This document shows positions 49,597 through 58,894 of a stretch of 64,000 bases of DNA, piece by piece (within the stretch, counting starts at the first letter, position 1; each line of letters opens with the position of its first letter). Location of the stretch: the NCBI RefSeq assembly GCF_016775155.1, contig NZ_JAEUGD010000067.1:295622-359621 (forward strand). Reading direction: 5' to 3'. The notes under the pieces are model-generated. The model saw nothing but the letters and a program-made list of their open reading frames with translations, did not search any database and was not told the DNA's origin. This DNA comes from Fulvivirga marina. Lineage in GTDB: Bacteria; Bacteroidota; Bacteroidia; Cytophagales; Cyclobacteriaceae. A program made the translations under genes and the position numbers.

Positions 49597-50319
49597 ATGA
49601 CCCGGTTAAGCGTAAATATCAACAAATTCGCCACACTAAGAAACGCAAGAGGTGGTAACAACCCTGATGTAGTTAAAGTGGCGCTGGATTGTGAAAGATT
49701 TGGTGCTCAAGGAATTACCGTTCATCCAAGACCTGATGAAAGGCACATCAGGTATAATGATGTTATAGAGTTGGCAAAAGTCGTAACTACAGAGTTCAAT
49801 ATCGAGGGATACCCCGATGACCGCTATATGGAACTGGTGAAAAAGGTTAAGCCAGCACAGGCGACACTGGTTCCTGATGCTCCTGACGTACTAACTTCCA
49901 ATGCCGGCTGGGATACCATCAAAAATAAATCGTTTCTAACAGAAATAATTTCTGACCTTAAAAAGGAGGGCATACGTACTTCCATTTTCATAGACCCTGT
50001 TCCAAAAATGATTGAAGGGGCTGCCAAGGTTGAAACAGATAGGATCGAGTTATACACTGAGGCCTACGCCAAGGGATATCACAGCAATAAGGAAGCTGCC
50101 ATTGCTCCATATCTTAAAGCTGCTGACCTTGCAAAAAATCTGGATTTGGGCTTAAATGCAGGCCATGATCTTGACCTGGACAACCTGTCTTACCTGAAAG
50201 AAAGCATAACTTATATTGATGAAGTATCTATTGGTCATGCCTTAATATGTGACGCCATTTATTATGGGTTAGAAAATATTATACAGTTATATCTGAGACA
50301 ACTAGGCCATTACAGATAA
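49597..50319 (+). CDS. pdxJ: Pyridoxine 5'-phosphate synthase
   Basis: 240 residues, TIM barrel. It condenses 1-deoxyxylulose-5-phosphate with 3-amino-2-oxopropyl phosphate in the DXP-dependent vitamin B6 route. Signatures: [23 protein letters not shown] in parts, [14 protein letters not shown] with the active-site His and Asp/Glu, FIDPVP, and the late [11 protein letters not shown]. Full length. It starts 73 nt from the divergent yqeY and is followed by a weak hairpin (CCCCAAAG/CTTTGGGG, 50326-50352). Confidence 0.95.
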   Translation: MTRLSVNINKFATLRNARGGNNPDVVKVALDCERFGAQGITVHPRPDERHIRYNDVIELAKVVTTEFNIEGYPDDRYMELVKKVKPAQATLVPDAPDVLTSNAGWDTIKNKSFLTEIISDLKKEGIRTSIFIDPVPKMIEGAAKVETDRIELYTEAYAKGYHSNKEAAIAPYLKAADLAKNLDLGLNAGHDLDLDNLSYLKESITYIDEVSIGHALICDAIYYGLENIIQLYLRQLGHYR

Positions 50320-50496
50320 CATTTCCCCCAAAGACCCATCATATCTTTGGGGTGTTCCTTCCTATCCCAAGGGTTGTCATTTCCTTCGTTTTGGCCCCCT
50401 CTATGTGGCTAAATATCAGACTTCAAGTCCCTGCTCCAAAAACATTCTATTTATAAAAATTTCCATTATATTGAGTAAGTAACCAACATTAGCAGA

Positions 50497-51150
50497 ATGG
50501 CTACTTTCCCAAAGCTATCAGTACAGGAACTCAACAGGATTAAAAAAACTGTTTTTAAAGCAGAAAGTAAAATATCGGGAGAAATAAGGCCGGCACTGGT
50601 CAGACAAAGCCATCATTATCCCTCTGTAAAATGGAAATCGGCAGCTCTGTTTGCTCTAGTTGGATTTATGATGCTGGTGGCAGGAGACCGATGGGTTCCC
50701 GGCTTTAACATCTATGACCCATTATATTACTTTTTCATTGTTACCGGCATAGGTTCAGTTGGTGCACTGCTTCCTTTCTGGATACCATCATTTAAAGCCT
50801 TTTTAGTTACAGATGCGGAAAAGAAACATGCTGCTGTTCAAAAAGCCGAGACTGTTTTTCTTGAAGAAGAGATATTTGACACACAACAACGTACAGGTAT
50901 ATTAATATTCATCTCCTTCCTGGAGCATGAAGTTATAGTAATGACAGATAGTGGCATAGCCAATGTCGTAGATCAAAAAACGTGGGACGATCTCACCAAT
51001 AATTTAACCAGTTACATAAAGAGGGGGCTGCTTGTTGAGGGACTGTCAAAAGCCATTGAAAGCTGTGGTGACATACTTCTAGAGAAGGGTTTTAAAAAGG
51101 AAGAAGGTGATCAAAACGAACTGCCCGACCACTTAAGATTAGAGCTATGA
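50497..51150 (+). CDS. TPM domain-containing membrane protein
   Basis: 217 residues: a TPM domain (PF04536) in which the N-terminal FPKLSVQELNRIKKTVFKAESKISGEIRPAL in parts is interrupted by two membrane segments (~50-63 and ~74-98), then continues with EHEVIVMTDSGI and LVEGLSKAIESCGDIL. Related proteins in Bacteroidota pair with a second TPM protein and LemA. Its stop overlaps the next start (ATGA). No LemA gene is found directly upstream. Confidence 0.8.
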   Translation: MATFPKLSVQELNRIKKTVFKAESKISGEIRPALVRQSHHYPSVKWKSAALFALVGFMMLVAGDRWVPGFNIYDPLYYFFIVTGIGSVGALLPFWIPSFKAFLVTDAEKKHAAVQKAETVFLEEEIFDTQQRTGILIFISFLEHEVIVMTDSGIANVVDQKTWDDLTNNLTSYIKRGLLVEGLSKAIESCGDILLEKGFKKEEGDQNELPDHLRLEL

Positions 51151-52040
51151 GGTATTTACTACTGCTTGAGTTATTATTTTTCGCGCTCTTTCTTCAGGCC
51201 AAAGAGGTTCCATACCTTTCAGGAAGAGTTGTTGATGAAGTAGGTGTCTTAGACCAAGAAACCGTCAACTATTTAAATCAACTATTAAAAACTCATGAAG
51301 ACAGCACCTCAAACCAAATTGCAGTACTCATTATCCAATCATTGGAAGGTGAGATATTAGAAGAATACTCCTTAAAAGTTGCAGAAACGTGGGGTTTGGG
51401 ACAAAAAGACAGAGACAATGGTGTATTGTTACTGATTTCTTTAGACGACAGAAAATTAAGAATTGAGGTCGGTTATGGACTTGAAGGAGTATTAACGGAC
51501 GCACTTTCCAGCAACATCATTAGAAATGAAATAACTCCTGCTTTTAGAGTTGATGATTATAGTGAAGGGGTACGAGCAGGAACAGAGTCCATTATAAAGT
51601 CAATAAGAGGAGAATATAGTGCTGACATTAGTACATCTGACCTGTCTAATATTAACAATGACATTCCCTGGTTTATCAGGTTATTTATGGGGTTTATATT
51701 TTTAATCGTTGTAGGCACCTTTACCTATGTGGCACTTTTCTCAAAAGGGTGTTCAGGTTGGGGGCTATACCTATTTCTAATCCCTTTCTACCTTACATTT
51801 CCCATGTTCATACTTGGCATCACAGCAGGAATTGTACTTTTTCTGATTTATTTCTTTGGCTTTCTTTTTCTGAAAATAATTTATTTTAAAACACCTGCAG
51901 GCAAAAAATTCTATGATCATCGATCCTCCAGCATCAAAACCAGCAATTTCTCTTCAGGGTCAGGGTGGTCATCAGGAGGAAGCAGTTTTTCAGGTGGCGG
52001 TGGCAGCTTTGGCGGTGGCGGATCGAGTGGATCGTGGTAA
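51147..52040 (+). CDS. TPM domain protein (YgcG-like) with Gly/Ser-rich tail
   Basis: 297 residues: signal peptide (LFFALFLQAKE), TPM domain at about 25-150 (VVDEVGVLDQETVNYLNQLL, VAETWGLGQKDRDNGVLLLIS, VGYGLEGVLTDALSS), two membrane segments (~178-196 and ~205-242), and a cytosolic or periplasmic tail of Gly-Ser repeats (FSGGGGSFGGGGSSGSW). Such tails are typical of YgcG/TPM proteins of envelope stress context. It overlaps the first TPM gene by 4 nt. Confidence 0.85.
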   Translation: MRYLLLLELLFFALFLQAKEVPYLSGRVVDEVGVLDQETVNYLNQLLKTHEDSTSNQIAVLIIQSLEGEILEEYSLKVAETWGLGQKDRDNGVLLLISLDDRKLRIEVGYGLEGVLTDALSSNIIRNEITPAFRVDDYSEGVRAGTESIIKSIRGEYSADISTSDLSNINNDIPWFIRLFMGFIFLIVVGTFTYVALFSKGCSGWGLYLFLIPFYLTFPMFILGITAGIVLFLIYFFGFLFLKIIYFKTPAGKKFYDHRSSSIKTSNFSSGSGWSSGGSSFSGGGGSFGGGGSSGSW

Positions 52041-52048
52041 ATTAAAAC

Positions 52049-52079
52049 AAGATGAGAGCTGGTCAAATGTTCTCATCTT
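52049..52079 (-). terminator. Hairpin terminator between the TPM and DUF2807 genes
   Basis: AAGATGAGA (52049-52057) with TCTCATCTT (52071-52079), a 9-bp stem with a 13-nt loop. T-rich sequence follows on the minus strand. It overlaps the DUF2807 stop region, where both genes meet. Confidence 0.5.
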
Positions 52080-52800
52080 CTTCTCCCTCATCTTCAACAA
52101 TAGTACCTAAACCTGAAACATTAGAATTCACTTCTTCAGGATTTCCTCTATAACTAATTCCACCAACCCCACTAACCGTCGCCTCAAGCCTCTTTTTTAC
52201 AGTAACCGCAGCTCCTCCAACTCCACTGATATCGACCTTGCTTCTCTGACTTATAAGGTCATAGGCTTCCAAGCCTCCTGCTCCACTCATCTGAATATTT
52301 TGCTCTATCACATTACCCGAAAGCTCTACAGCACCGGCTCCGGAAATATTTATTTTAAGTGCTTTTAAGTCAACGTCCAAATCAATTACTCCTGCACCGG
52401 ACATTTCCAGGCGAAGATAATCTCCCGAGATAACGTTATCGCTTTTAATAACTGCAGCTCCACTGGTATTAACCGCCATAAGTTCTACATAATCAATATA
52501 CAGCTTTACTCCTTCCTCACTCTCCAGTGTCGCCTCACTAAAAATTTCAAGTACGTCTCCATGTTGATCTACATTTATAAATTGGTGTAAGTTTTCATCT
52601 GCAACAATGGTTAATGCTGGTTTTTCTGATTTTGTAAGAAATACCTCATAACTTCCTCCGATTTCTATCTCTTTAAAATCTTCAATATTTCTCTTCTCAG
52701 AAATTATATTTCCGTTTCCTCTCTCATGATGATAATTATCACATTTAGTGAGAGATAGCACTGTAAGAAGAGCAAAAAAGTATATGCTAAGGTTTTTCAT
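52063..52800 (-). CDS. Head GIN domain (DUF2807) lipoprotein
   Basis: 245 residues with a lipoprotein signal (LTVLSLTKC, Cys20). The mature protein is a repeated beta-helix of GIN type: EIGGSYEVFLTKS, LEIFSEATLESEEG, VNTSGAAVIKSDNV, EMSGAGVIDLDV, NISGAGAVELSGNV, QMSGAGGLEAYDL, DISGVGGAAVTVKK, TVSGVGGISYRG and NVSGLG, ending in an acidic tail. The repeated SGAG/SGVG words are clear. Function unknown; some are adhesin heads. It is transcribed alone, divergent from glyA. Confidence 0.82.
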   Translation of the reverse strand: MKNLSIYFFALLTVLSLTKCDNYHHERGNGNIISEKRNIEDFKEIEIGGSYEVFLTKSEKPALTIVADENLHQFINVDQHGDVLEIFSEATLESEEGVKLYIDYVELMAVNTSGAAVIKSDNVISGDYLRLEMSGAGVIDLDVDLKALKINISGAGAVELSGNVIEQNIQMSGAGGLEAYDLISQRSKVDISGVGGAAVTVKKRLEATVSGVGGISYRGNPEEVNSNVSGLGTIVEDEGEEDENI

Positions 52801-52864
52801 GGCTAGTTGGGTTTTGGCTAAAATTAAAAAAATTGTTTCTTAATTGGAATCACCTCTTACAATA

Positions 52865-52895
52865 TTGGTTATATCTGGCACATGCACTATTTTTG
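52865..52895 (+). promoter_or_regulatory. glyA promoter
   Basis: TTG at 52865-52867, a 20-nt spacer and TATTTTTG at 52888-52895: the complete Bacteroidota -33/-7 pair. Transcription near 52902 leaves a 26-nt leader to the ATG at 52928, and shows that the upstream in-frame TTG at 52844 is not the start. Confidence 0.65.
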
Positions 52896-52927
52896 GACTT
52901 CCATTTTCACACCTCTATAAAAATATT

Positions 52928-54217
52928 ATGCAAAGAGATACGCTTATATTTGATCTGATCAACAAAGAAAAGCAAAGACAACAATCCGGGATTGAACTAA
53001 TTGCTTCAGAAAACTTTACATCACCACAAGTTATGGAAGCCATGGGCAGTGTGCTTACCAACAAGTATGCTGAAGGCTTACCCGGAAAAAGGTATTATGG
53101 AGGTTGTGAGGTTGTGGACGAAGTTGAGCAGCTAGCAATTGACCGTGCTAAAAAATTATTTGGAGCTACATGGGTTAACGTTCAGCCACACTCAGGAGCA
53201 CAAGCCAATGCCGCTGTTATGCTGGCGACCTTGAACCCTGGGGACAAGATATTAGGTTTTGACCTTTCCCATGGTGGCCACCTGACACATGGGTCACCGG
53301 TTAACTTCTCAGGAAAATTATACCAACCAACTTTTTATGGTGTGGATAAAGAAACTGGTCTTATTGATTGGGATAAGGTTGCAGAAACGGCTAGAAAAGA
53401 AAAACCCAAGATGATCATCTGCGGAGCTTCAGCTTATAGCCGTGACTGGGACTATGAAAGCCTGAGAAACGCTGCGGATGAAGTGGGAGCCATACTACTC
53501 GCGGATATATCTCATCCATCAGGCCTTATTGCAAGAGGCTTACTTAATGACCCTCTTGAGCATTGTCATATTGTAACTACCACTACTCACAAAACCCTGC
53601 GCGGACCTCGTGGTGGGATGATCATGATAGGGGAAAACTTTGAAAACCCTTGGGGAATTAAGACCCCTAAAGGAGAGATTAGAAAAATAGCTTCACTTCT
53701 AGACTCCGGCGTTTTCCCTGGAACTCAGGGAGGCCCACTTGAGCACGTAATAGCAGCAAAAGCTGTTGCCTATGAAGAAGCCCTCAGCGAAGAGTACCTG
53801 AACTATGTGGTACAGGTAAGCAAAAATGCTAAAGTGATGGCTAAACATTTTGTTGACAAAGGTTATAAGGTTATCTCTGATGGCACAGATAATCACATGA
53901 TGCTTATCGATCTAAGATCAAAAGATATAACTGGTAAATTAGCAGAAAATACATTGATTAAAGCTGACATTACCATTAACAAAAATATGGTTCCTTTCGA
54001 TGATCAGTCTCCTTTTGTAACTTCAGGAATGCGTATAGGTACAGCAGCCGTTACCACAAGAGGTATGAAAGAAGATGACATGGTGAAAATTGTTGAATTA
54101 ATAGACAGAGTGCTGATGAATCATGATAATGATGATGAGATTAGTGCAGTTAAAACAGAGGTGAACAATTGGATGAACAGCTTCCCTCTTTATAAAGAAC
54201 AAGTTTCTGCAGTTTAA
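52928..54217 (+). CDS. glyA: Serine hydroxymethyltransferase
   Basis: 429 residues from the ATG at 52928, chosen by the promoter and because family proteins start MQRD-like. It interconverts serine and glycine with tetrahydrofolate. PLP-binding Lys222 is in [39 protein letters not shown] and [12 protein letters not shown] are conserved. The next gene tatC starts 3 nt after the stop; rpiB overlaps it, so they are probably one transcript. Confidence 0.96.
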   Translation: MQRDTLIFDLINKEKQRQQSGIELIASENFTSPQVMEAMGSVLTNKYAEGLPGKRYYGGCEVVDEVEQLAIDRAKKLFGATWVNVQPHSGAQANAAVMLATLNPGDKILGFDLSHGGHLTHGSPVNFSGKLYQPTFYGVDKETGLIDWDKVAETARKEKPKMIICGASAYSRDWDYESLRNAADEVGAILLADISHPSGLIARGLLNDPLEHCHIVTTTTHKTLRGPRGGMIMIGENFENPWGIKTPKGEIRKIASLLDSGVFPGTQGGPLEHVIAAKAVAYEEALSEEYLNYVVQVSKNAKVMAKHFVDKGYKVISDGTDNHMMLIDLRSKDITGKLAENTLIKADITINKNMVPFDDQSPFVTSGMRIGTAAVTTRGMKEDDMVKIVELIDRVLMNHDNDDEISAVKTEVNNWMNSFPLYKEQVSAV

Positions 54218-54220
54218 AAA

Positions 54221-55072
54221 GTGACTAAATATCTGGATCAAGGGGAGGAAAAAGAGATGTCTTTCATAGACCATCTCGAAGAACTGAGGTGGCATCTAAT
54301 CAGGTCATTAATTGCTATTTTTGTAATTTCAATTGTAGCTTTTGTTTCGGTAGACTTTGTATTCAATACTGTAATACTTGGTCCTGCCAAACCTGATTTC
54401 TGGACTTTCAGAATGCTATGTAAGCTGGGTGAATTGATAAACTCCTCTGCTCTTTGCATTGAAGACATTCCATTTAAGATACAAAGCCGACAAATGACGG
54501 GGCAATTTACAATGCATATTACTTCGTCATTTGTCATTGGTATAATTGTAGCTTTTCCTTATGCATTTTGGGAATTTTGGAGGTTTATTAGTCCTGGGCT
54601 ACACATGAATGAACGTTCTGTAAGCAGGGGCGCGGTATTCTCAGTTACAGTCTTATTTGCACTGGGCATCATGTTTGGCTATTATATTATGGCCCCATTA
54701 TCGGTGAACTTTTTGGCCAATTATCAAGTAAGTGAACTAGTTTATAATGAGTTTGACATCACTTCTTATGTAGGTACAGTAACAACATTGGTATTAGGAA
54801 GTGGAATATTATTTCAATTACCAATTGTGGTTTATTTCCTTTCCAAAATAGGTGTAGTTACTCCATCTCTAATGAAGGCATACAGAAAGCACTCTATAGT
54901 GGTCATACTTATTTTAGGAGCTATGTTAACTCCACCTGACCCATTAAGCCAGGTATTAATAGCGTTGCCATTGTTTGGCCTTTATCAATTCAGTATTTTG
55001 ATATCAAGCTCTGTCTATAGAAGACAGCGCAAAAAAGAAATGTTAGAGCAGAAAAAATACACACAATCATGA
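54221..55072 (+). CDS. tatC: Sec-independent protein translocase TatC
   Basis: 283 residues, six membrane segments. It is the core of the twin-arginine translocase for folded proteins. The N-terminal FIDHLEELRWHLIRS is the TatC signature; QFTMHITSSFVIGIIVAFPYAFWEFWRFISPGL in parts and TPPDPLSQVLIALPLFGLYQFS match the other conserved loops. The start is GTG at 54221; ATG at 54257 (MSFIDHLEEL) is an alternative. tatA/tatB are not in the window. The stop overlaps rpiB (ATGA). Confidence 0.92.
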   Translation: MTKYLDQGEEKEMSFIDHLEELRWHLIRSLIAIFVISIVAFVSVDFVFNTVILGPAKPDFWTFRMLCKLGELINSSALCIEDIPFKIQSRQMTGQFTMHITSSFVIGIIVAFPYAFWEFWRFISPGLHMNERSVSRGAVFSVTVLFALGIMFGYYIMAPLSVNFLANYQVSELVYNEFDITSYVGTVTTLVLGSGILFQLPIVVYFLSKIGVVTPSLMKAYRKHSIVVILILGAMLTPPDPLSQVLIALPLFGLYQFSILISSSVYRRQRKKEMLEQKKYTQS

Positions 55073-55500
55073 GTAAAATAGCTATCGGCGGAGACCATGC
55101 CGGATTTGAATATAAAAGTAAACTTGTAGCATGGCTGGAATCTAAAGGTCATTCTGTAAAAGATTTCGGTACGCATAGCGCGGATTCGGTTGACTATCCT
55201 GACTTTGCACACCCTGTAGCCTCTGCGGTTGAAAGTAAAGAATTTGATTGTGGAGTGCTAATCTGCGGAAGTGCCAATGGGGTTGCCATGACCGCCAACA
55301 AACACCAGGGTATACGAGCGGCTATCTGTTGGCAAAAAGAACTAGCAGAACTGGCCAGATTGCATAACAATGCCAACATACTCTGCATACCATCACGGTT
55401 TGTAGACTATGACCTTGTTGAACAAATGATGGACGCGTTTCTTTCAACCTCATTTGAAGGTGGTCGACATGATAAAAGGATAGACAAAATAGGCTGCTAA
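55069..55500 (+). CDS. rpiB: Ribose 5-phosphate isomerase B
   Basis: 143 residues, RpiB/LacAB family; it interconverts ribose-5- and ribulose-5-phosphate. IAIGGDHAGFEYK (Asp9, His10 at the phosphate site), DYPDFAHPVA, and CGVLICGSANGVAMTANK with catalytic Cys66 are all present; the GIRAA that follows is conserved. It starts in the ATGA with tatC. Its end overlaps the following convergent gene by 4 nt. Confidence 0.95.
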   Translation: MSKIAIGGDHAGFEYKSKLVAWLESKGHSVKDFGTHSADSVDYPDFAHPVASAVESKEFDCGVLICGSANGVAMTANKHQGIRAAICWQKELAELARLHNNANILCIPSRFVDYDLVEQMMDAFLSTSFEGGRHDKRIDKIGC

Positions 55501-56927
55501 CCCTTTTTCAGGTAATAAATATTACCATCTCTTTTATCGTATTTTGCTTTTAAAGCTGGTAACCTTTTAAATACAGGAGACATTACATCGTGTGTATCAA
55601 TGATAACCTCCGGGATGTCTCCTGAAAAACCTCTTTCCAGGATAGTCAAATTATCGTAATACTCCGGATTCCTAAATAACTCCTCTGATAATTGCCAGTT
55701 GAGAAATGGTGTAGCAGGATAAGCATTGATATAGGGAGCCATATCGTAATCCAGCACAAGAATTCTCTTATCCGCCCAACCGTCTTCCCTTTGTACCAGG
55801 TAATTATCATAACTCAACAGCTTGGCACTATAGAAAAAGTCAAAGAATGTACCCAGATTAAAAAGTATTACTGATACGAAAAGGACTTGAAAAGCAATCT
55901 CAGCCATCCACCTCTTCTTAATCAACAATAAATAGTGACTTAGAAAAAAGGCTGCTGAAGGCACAAAAACCATAAAGGTGTTAGGAGCAAATACTCCACT
56001 CAGAAAAACAAATCCAACAGAGAAAATAATCCATACAAACATCACTTGAGTTAGCCTCACCTGGTAGTTTGTAAACCTTGCCCGCTGACTGACCCTTACC
56101 AATGCCAATATTAGTAACAGGATTGGCACTGAAAAAAGAATGAATATTTCCTGAAGGGACATATATTGTTCCACTTCATAGTTCAACAAAGGGTCAAGGA
56201 AATTATAAATAAAAGATGTAAAACGCCCTTTGAGCAAAAAATAGCACGCAGCCAACATCATAGGTAAAGAAAAGCCAAAAAGCATCAATACATAACGTCG
56301 TGCTACAGTACCCGTGAATATGCCAAAAACCAGCAATGCTGCAATCCCAAAAATTATGTTGGGCAAATAAAACAAATATGCAATCCCTAAATAAAGGCCG
56401 ATGTTCAGTATCATTTCATCCTGCTTGGCTCTGAACTCGATATGATTAAAAATATTATTCAATGCCAGTAAAAGAAAAGTTGTGCCCATTAAAACAGGAG
56501 TGAGCGTAAGAAAGTCAAAAAAGAATGACATCAGCAAACCATATACTAACCCAGGGATATAGGTATTTTCATTGTAAGCTTTATTCAGCAATAACAAACG
56601 GTTAAATACCAGACACTGAAATGCCACTAATATTAATGCTATGACCTGATATGCCAATTGGGATCGGCCAAACAGAAAATCAATGACCATATATACAGAT
56701 GCCGAAAGAGGTGCAATATTATCCCAAATACCTTCATAAAGTGTGGCTCCATCGTTTAGCATTTCCCCAACCAGCATGTAGTTCAGTTCAGGAAGGGTAA
56801 GGGTATGATCATCAAGCATTATTGGCAATCTGATGGCCAATAACAGCAAAAAAATTATGATCAGCCTATATGGGTCGTTTATTCTAAAATAATTTAACAA
56901 TACTCCTTTCAGTTTTAAGAGACGCAC
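55497..56927 (-). CDS. Polytopic membrane protein, GT-C-like, unassigned
   Basis: 476 residues with about ten to twelve membrane segments. After the first segment comes a loop MLDDHTLTLPELNYMLVGEML and GATLYEGIWDNIAPLSA, a pattern like that of GT39/PMT-type GT-C glycosyltransferases (acidic loop after the first segment, then W-D-N-x-P). A C-terminal soluble part (LVLDYDMAPYINAYPATPFLNW) follows. Substrate and activity are unproven. It is transcribed alone, convergent with rpiB. Confidence 0.55.
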   Translation of the reverse strand: MRLLKLKGVLLNYFRINDPYRLIIIFLLLLAIRLPIMLDDHTLTLPELNYMLVGEMLNDGATLYEGIWDNIAPLSASVYMVIDFLFGRSQLAYQVIALILVAFQCLVFNRLLLLNKAYNENTYIPGLVYGLLMSFFFDFLTLTPVLMGTTFLLLALNNIFNHIEFRAKQDEMILNIGLYLGIAYLFYLPNIIFGIAALLVFGIFTGTVARRYVLMLFGFSLPMMLAACYFLLKGRFTSFIYNFLDPLLNYEVEQYMSLQEIFILFSVPILLLILALVRVSQRARFTNYQVRLTQVMFVWIIFSVGFVFLSGVFAPNTFMVFVPSAAFFLSHYLLLIKKRWMAEIAFQVLFVSVILFNLGTFFDFFYSAKLLSYDNYLVQREDGWADKRILVLDYDMAPYINAYPATPFLNWQLSEELFRNPEYYDNLTILERGFSGDIPEVIIDTHDVMSPVFKRLPALKAKYDKRDGNIYYLKKG

Positions 56928-57099
56928 GAAATTAAGCCAATCTTAAGATAACATTGCCATCATGCAACCTAAATTGATATGTATCACATAGTATCTCAAA
57001 TATTCCAACAAGCAAACCATCTGGAAATATAGGCTGCTTAACTTCTGAAAATTAGCTTATACACATGAAAAAAGTAAATTTAATCGGATATTTGTAACT

Positions 57100-57480
57100 A
57101 TGAATGAAAGTAAAAGACAGCAAAAATTTTCAAGGTTAATCCAACGGGATCTCAGTGATATATTTCAGAAGGATAAGATGGGAATTTTCGCTAATACCTT
57201 TGTTACGGTGGCAGATGTGATTATAAGCCCTGACCTAAGTGTAGCCAAAGTATACCTTTCCATGCTCATGGTCAAAGACAAAGAAGCCATGTTAAGCAAA
57301 GTGGATCAGCATAAAAGCGAAATAAGAAGAGATCTGGGAAACAAAATTGGGAAGCAAGTAAGGATAGTACCCCAGCTTAATTTTTATATAGATGAGGTTG
57401 AGGAGAGAGCTCAAAAAATTGATAAATTAATTGATGACTTAAACATTCCGCCTGAAGGCAAGGATGGCGAAAAAGAATAA
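57100..57480 (+). CDS. rbfA: Ribosome-binding factor A
   Basis: 126 residues, KH-like fold. It binds 16S rRNA during 30S maturation. Family features: SRLIQRDLSDIFQKD, VTVADVIISPDLSVAKVYLSML, IRRDLGNKIGKQVRIVPQLNFYIDE in parts. A charged tail with EKE follows. It is 3 nt before the FtsX-type permease gene, so both are transcribed together. No promoter box was found in the 172-nt gap before it. Confidence 0.93.
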   Translation: MNESKRQQKFSRLIQRDLSDIFQKDKMGIFANTFVTVADVIISPDLSVAKVYLSMLMVKDKEAMLSKVDQHKSEIRRDLGNKIGKQVRIVPQLNFYIDEVEERAQKIDKLIDDLNIPPEGKDGEKE

Positions 57481-57483
57481 TTT

Positions 57484-58707
57484 TTGAACCTGTCTTTTTT
57501 CATAGCGCGGAAATACTTCTTTTCCAAAAGGAAAAGGAACTTCATCAATGTGATATCAATCATATCGATGCTCATAGTATCTATATGTACTGCAGCATTA
57601 ATTATCGTACTTTCCGTTTTTAATGGTCTTGAAGGCCTATTAAGATCCCTTTATGGCTCCTTTGACCCACAAATAAAGATAGAAGCTGTAAAAGGAAAAT
57701 CATTTATATTTACCGATAGCCTCTCCCAGGCAATCAAAAGTGTTGAGGGCGTCGACATTTTAACCGAGGTCATTGAAGACTATGCCTACGTTAAATATCG
57801 CGATGCTGATATGGTCGCCACCATAAAAGGAGTAAGCCAGAATTTTTTGGATCAAAAGCGAATAGACACGGCCATAGTAAGTGGAGAACTCAAATTGAAA
57901 GAAAACAATATCAACTATGCAATAATTGGCCGTGGCGTACAGTACAATCTATCCATTATGCCTGGTAGCGACATATACCCGCTTCAAGTGCATTACATAA
58001 AAGATGTACAGCCAGGAAGTATCGACATCAGTAACCTTTACAGCAGAAGGAATATCTTACCGGGTAGTGTTTTTGCTATAGAGAAAAATTATGATGAAAA
58101 CTACATATTCGTCCCTCTCGACTTTGCCCGCGACTTACTTGATTATGGAAACAAACGCACTTCACTTGAAATAAAAGTTACAGAAGGCCTAAGCATACAA
58201 ACAGTAGAACAGCGATTATCTGAAAAATTGGGTGCAGAGTTTAAAGTGCTGGATAATGAAGAACAGCATGCGGATCTTTATAAGCTCTTAAACCTGGAGA
58301 AACTTTTTGTATTTATAGCATTTTCTTTCATTATGGCTGTGGGCTCTATTAACATTTTCTTTGCACTAACTATGCTTGCCATAGACAAGAAGAAGGACAT
58401 ATCGATACTTTATGCCATGGGAGCAAGTAATCGACTCATCCGCAGGATTTTCATTTCTGAGGGGGCTATTATTTCGCTGGGAGGTGCTGCCTTAGGATTA
58501 GTTCTTGGAGGTGTGATCTGCTGGCTACAACAAACTTTCGGTATAGTCTCTATGGGAATGGAAACCTCTGTTCTGGAGAATTACCCTGTAGAAATGAAAA
58601 CTACAGATTTTATATACACATCGCTTAGCCTCATCTTTATAACACTCATAATCTCTTATCGACCGGCTGTAATTGCAACCAGATATAACTCCCTCGAAAA
58701 TCTGTAA
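57484..58707 (+). CDS. ABC transporter permease, FtsX/LolE-like
   Basis: 407 residues starting at a TTG 3 nt after rbfA. Topology is one N-terminal membrane segment (residues ~21-46), a periplasmic MacB-like domain of ~220 residues, and three C-terminal segments at about 270-295, 320-345 and 372-392. The pattern FIARKYFFSKRKRNFINVISIISML and SVFNGLEGLLRSLYGSFDPQIKI in parts is that of LolC/LolE-type lipoprotein-releasing permeases. The ATPase (LolD-like) is not in the window. Confidence 0.85.
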   Translation: MNLSFFIARKYFFSKRKRNFINVISIISMLIVSICTAALIIVLSVFNGLEGLLRSLYGSFDPQIKIEAVKGKSFIFTDSLSQAIKSVEGVDILTEVIEDYAYVKYRDADMVATIKGVSQNFLDQKRIDTAIVSGELKLKENNINYAIIGRGVQYNLSIMPGSDIYPLQVHYIKDVQPGSIDISNLYSRRNILPGSVFAIEKNYDENYIFVPLDFARDLLDYGNKRTSLEIKVTEGLSIQTVEQRLSEKLGAEFKVLDNEEQHADLYKLLNLEKLFVFIAFSFIMAVGSINIFFALTMLAIDKKKDISILYAMGASNRLIRRIFISEGAIISLGGAALGLVLGGVICWLQQTFGIVSMGMETSVLENYPVEMKTTDFIYTSLSLIFITLIISYRPAVIATRYNSLENL

Positions 58708-58894
58708 TGTGCAAGTTTTCTAATGAAATATTAACATATTAATAACACAAATGGCTCTTTTTGCGTTATAGACCATTGATCCGCATTAAAAATTCTTTTA
58801 TCGACCATGTCAGATATTGATTGATTTAGAATAAAAAAAACTCTATAAAATGATGTTTTTTTCTTAATTTGCAGGTTCTGTTTGTATACTAAAA

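Noticed and set aside
50326-50352. pdxJ hairpin as a strong terminator
   Set aside because: The 8-bp stem is fine, but no T-run follows.
52844-52927. TTG start of glyA 84 nt upstream of the ATG
   Set aside because: A full promoter pair lies between it and the ATG at 52928.
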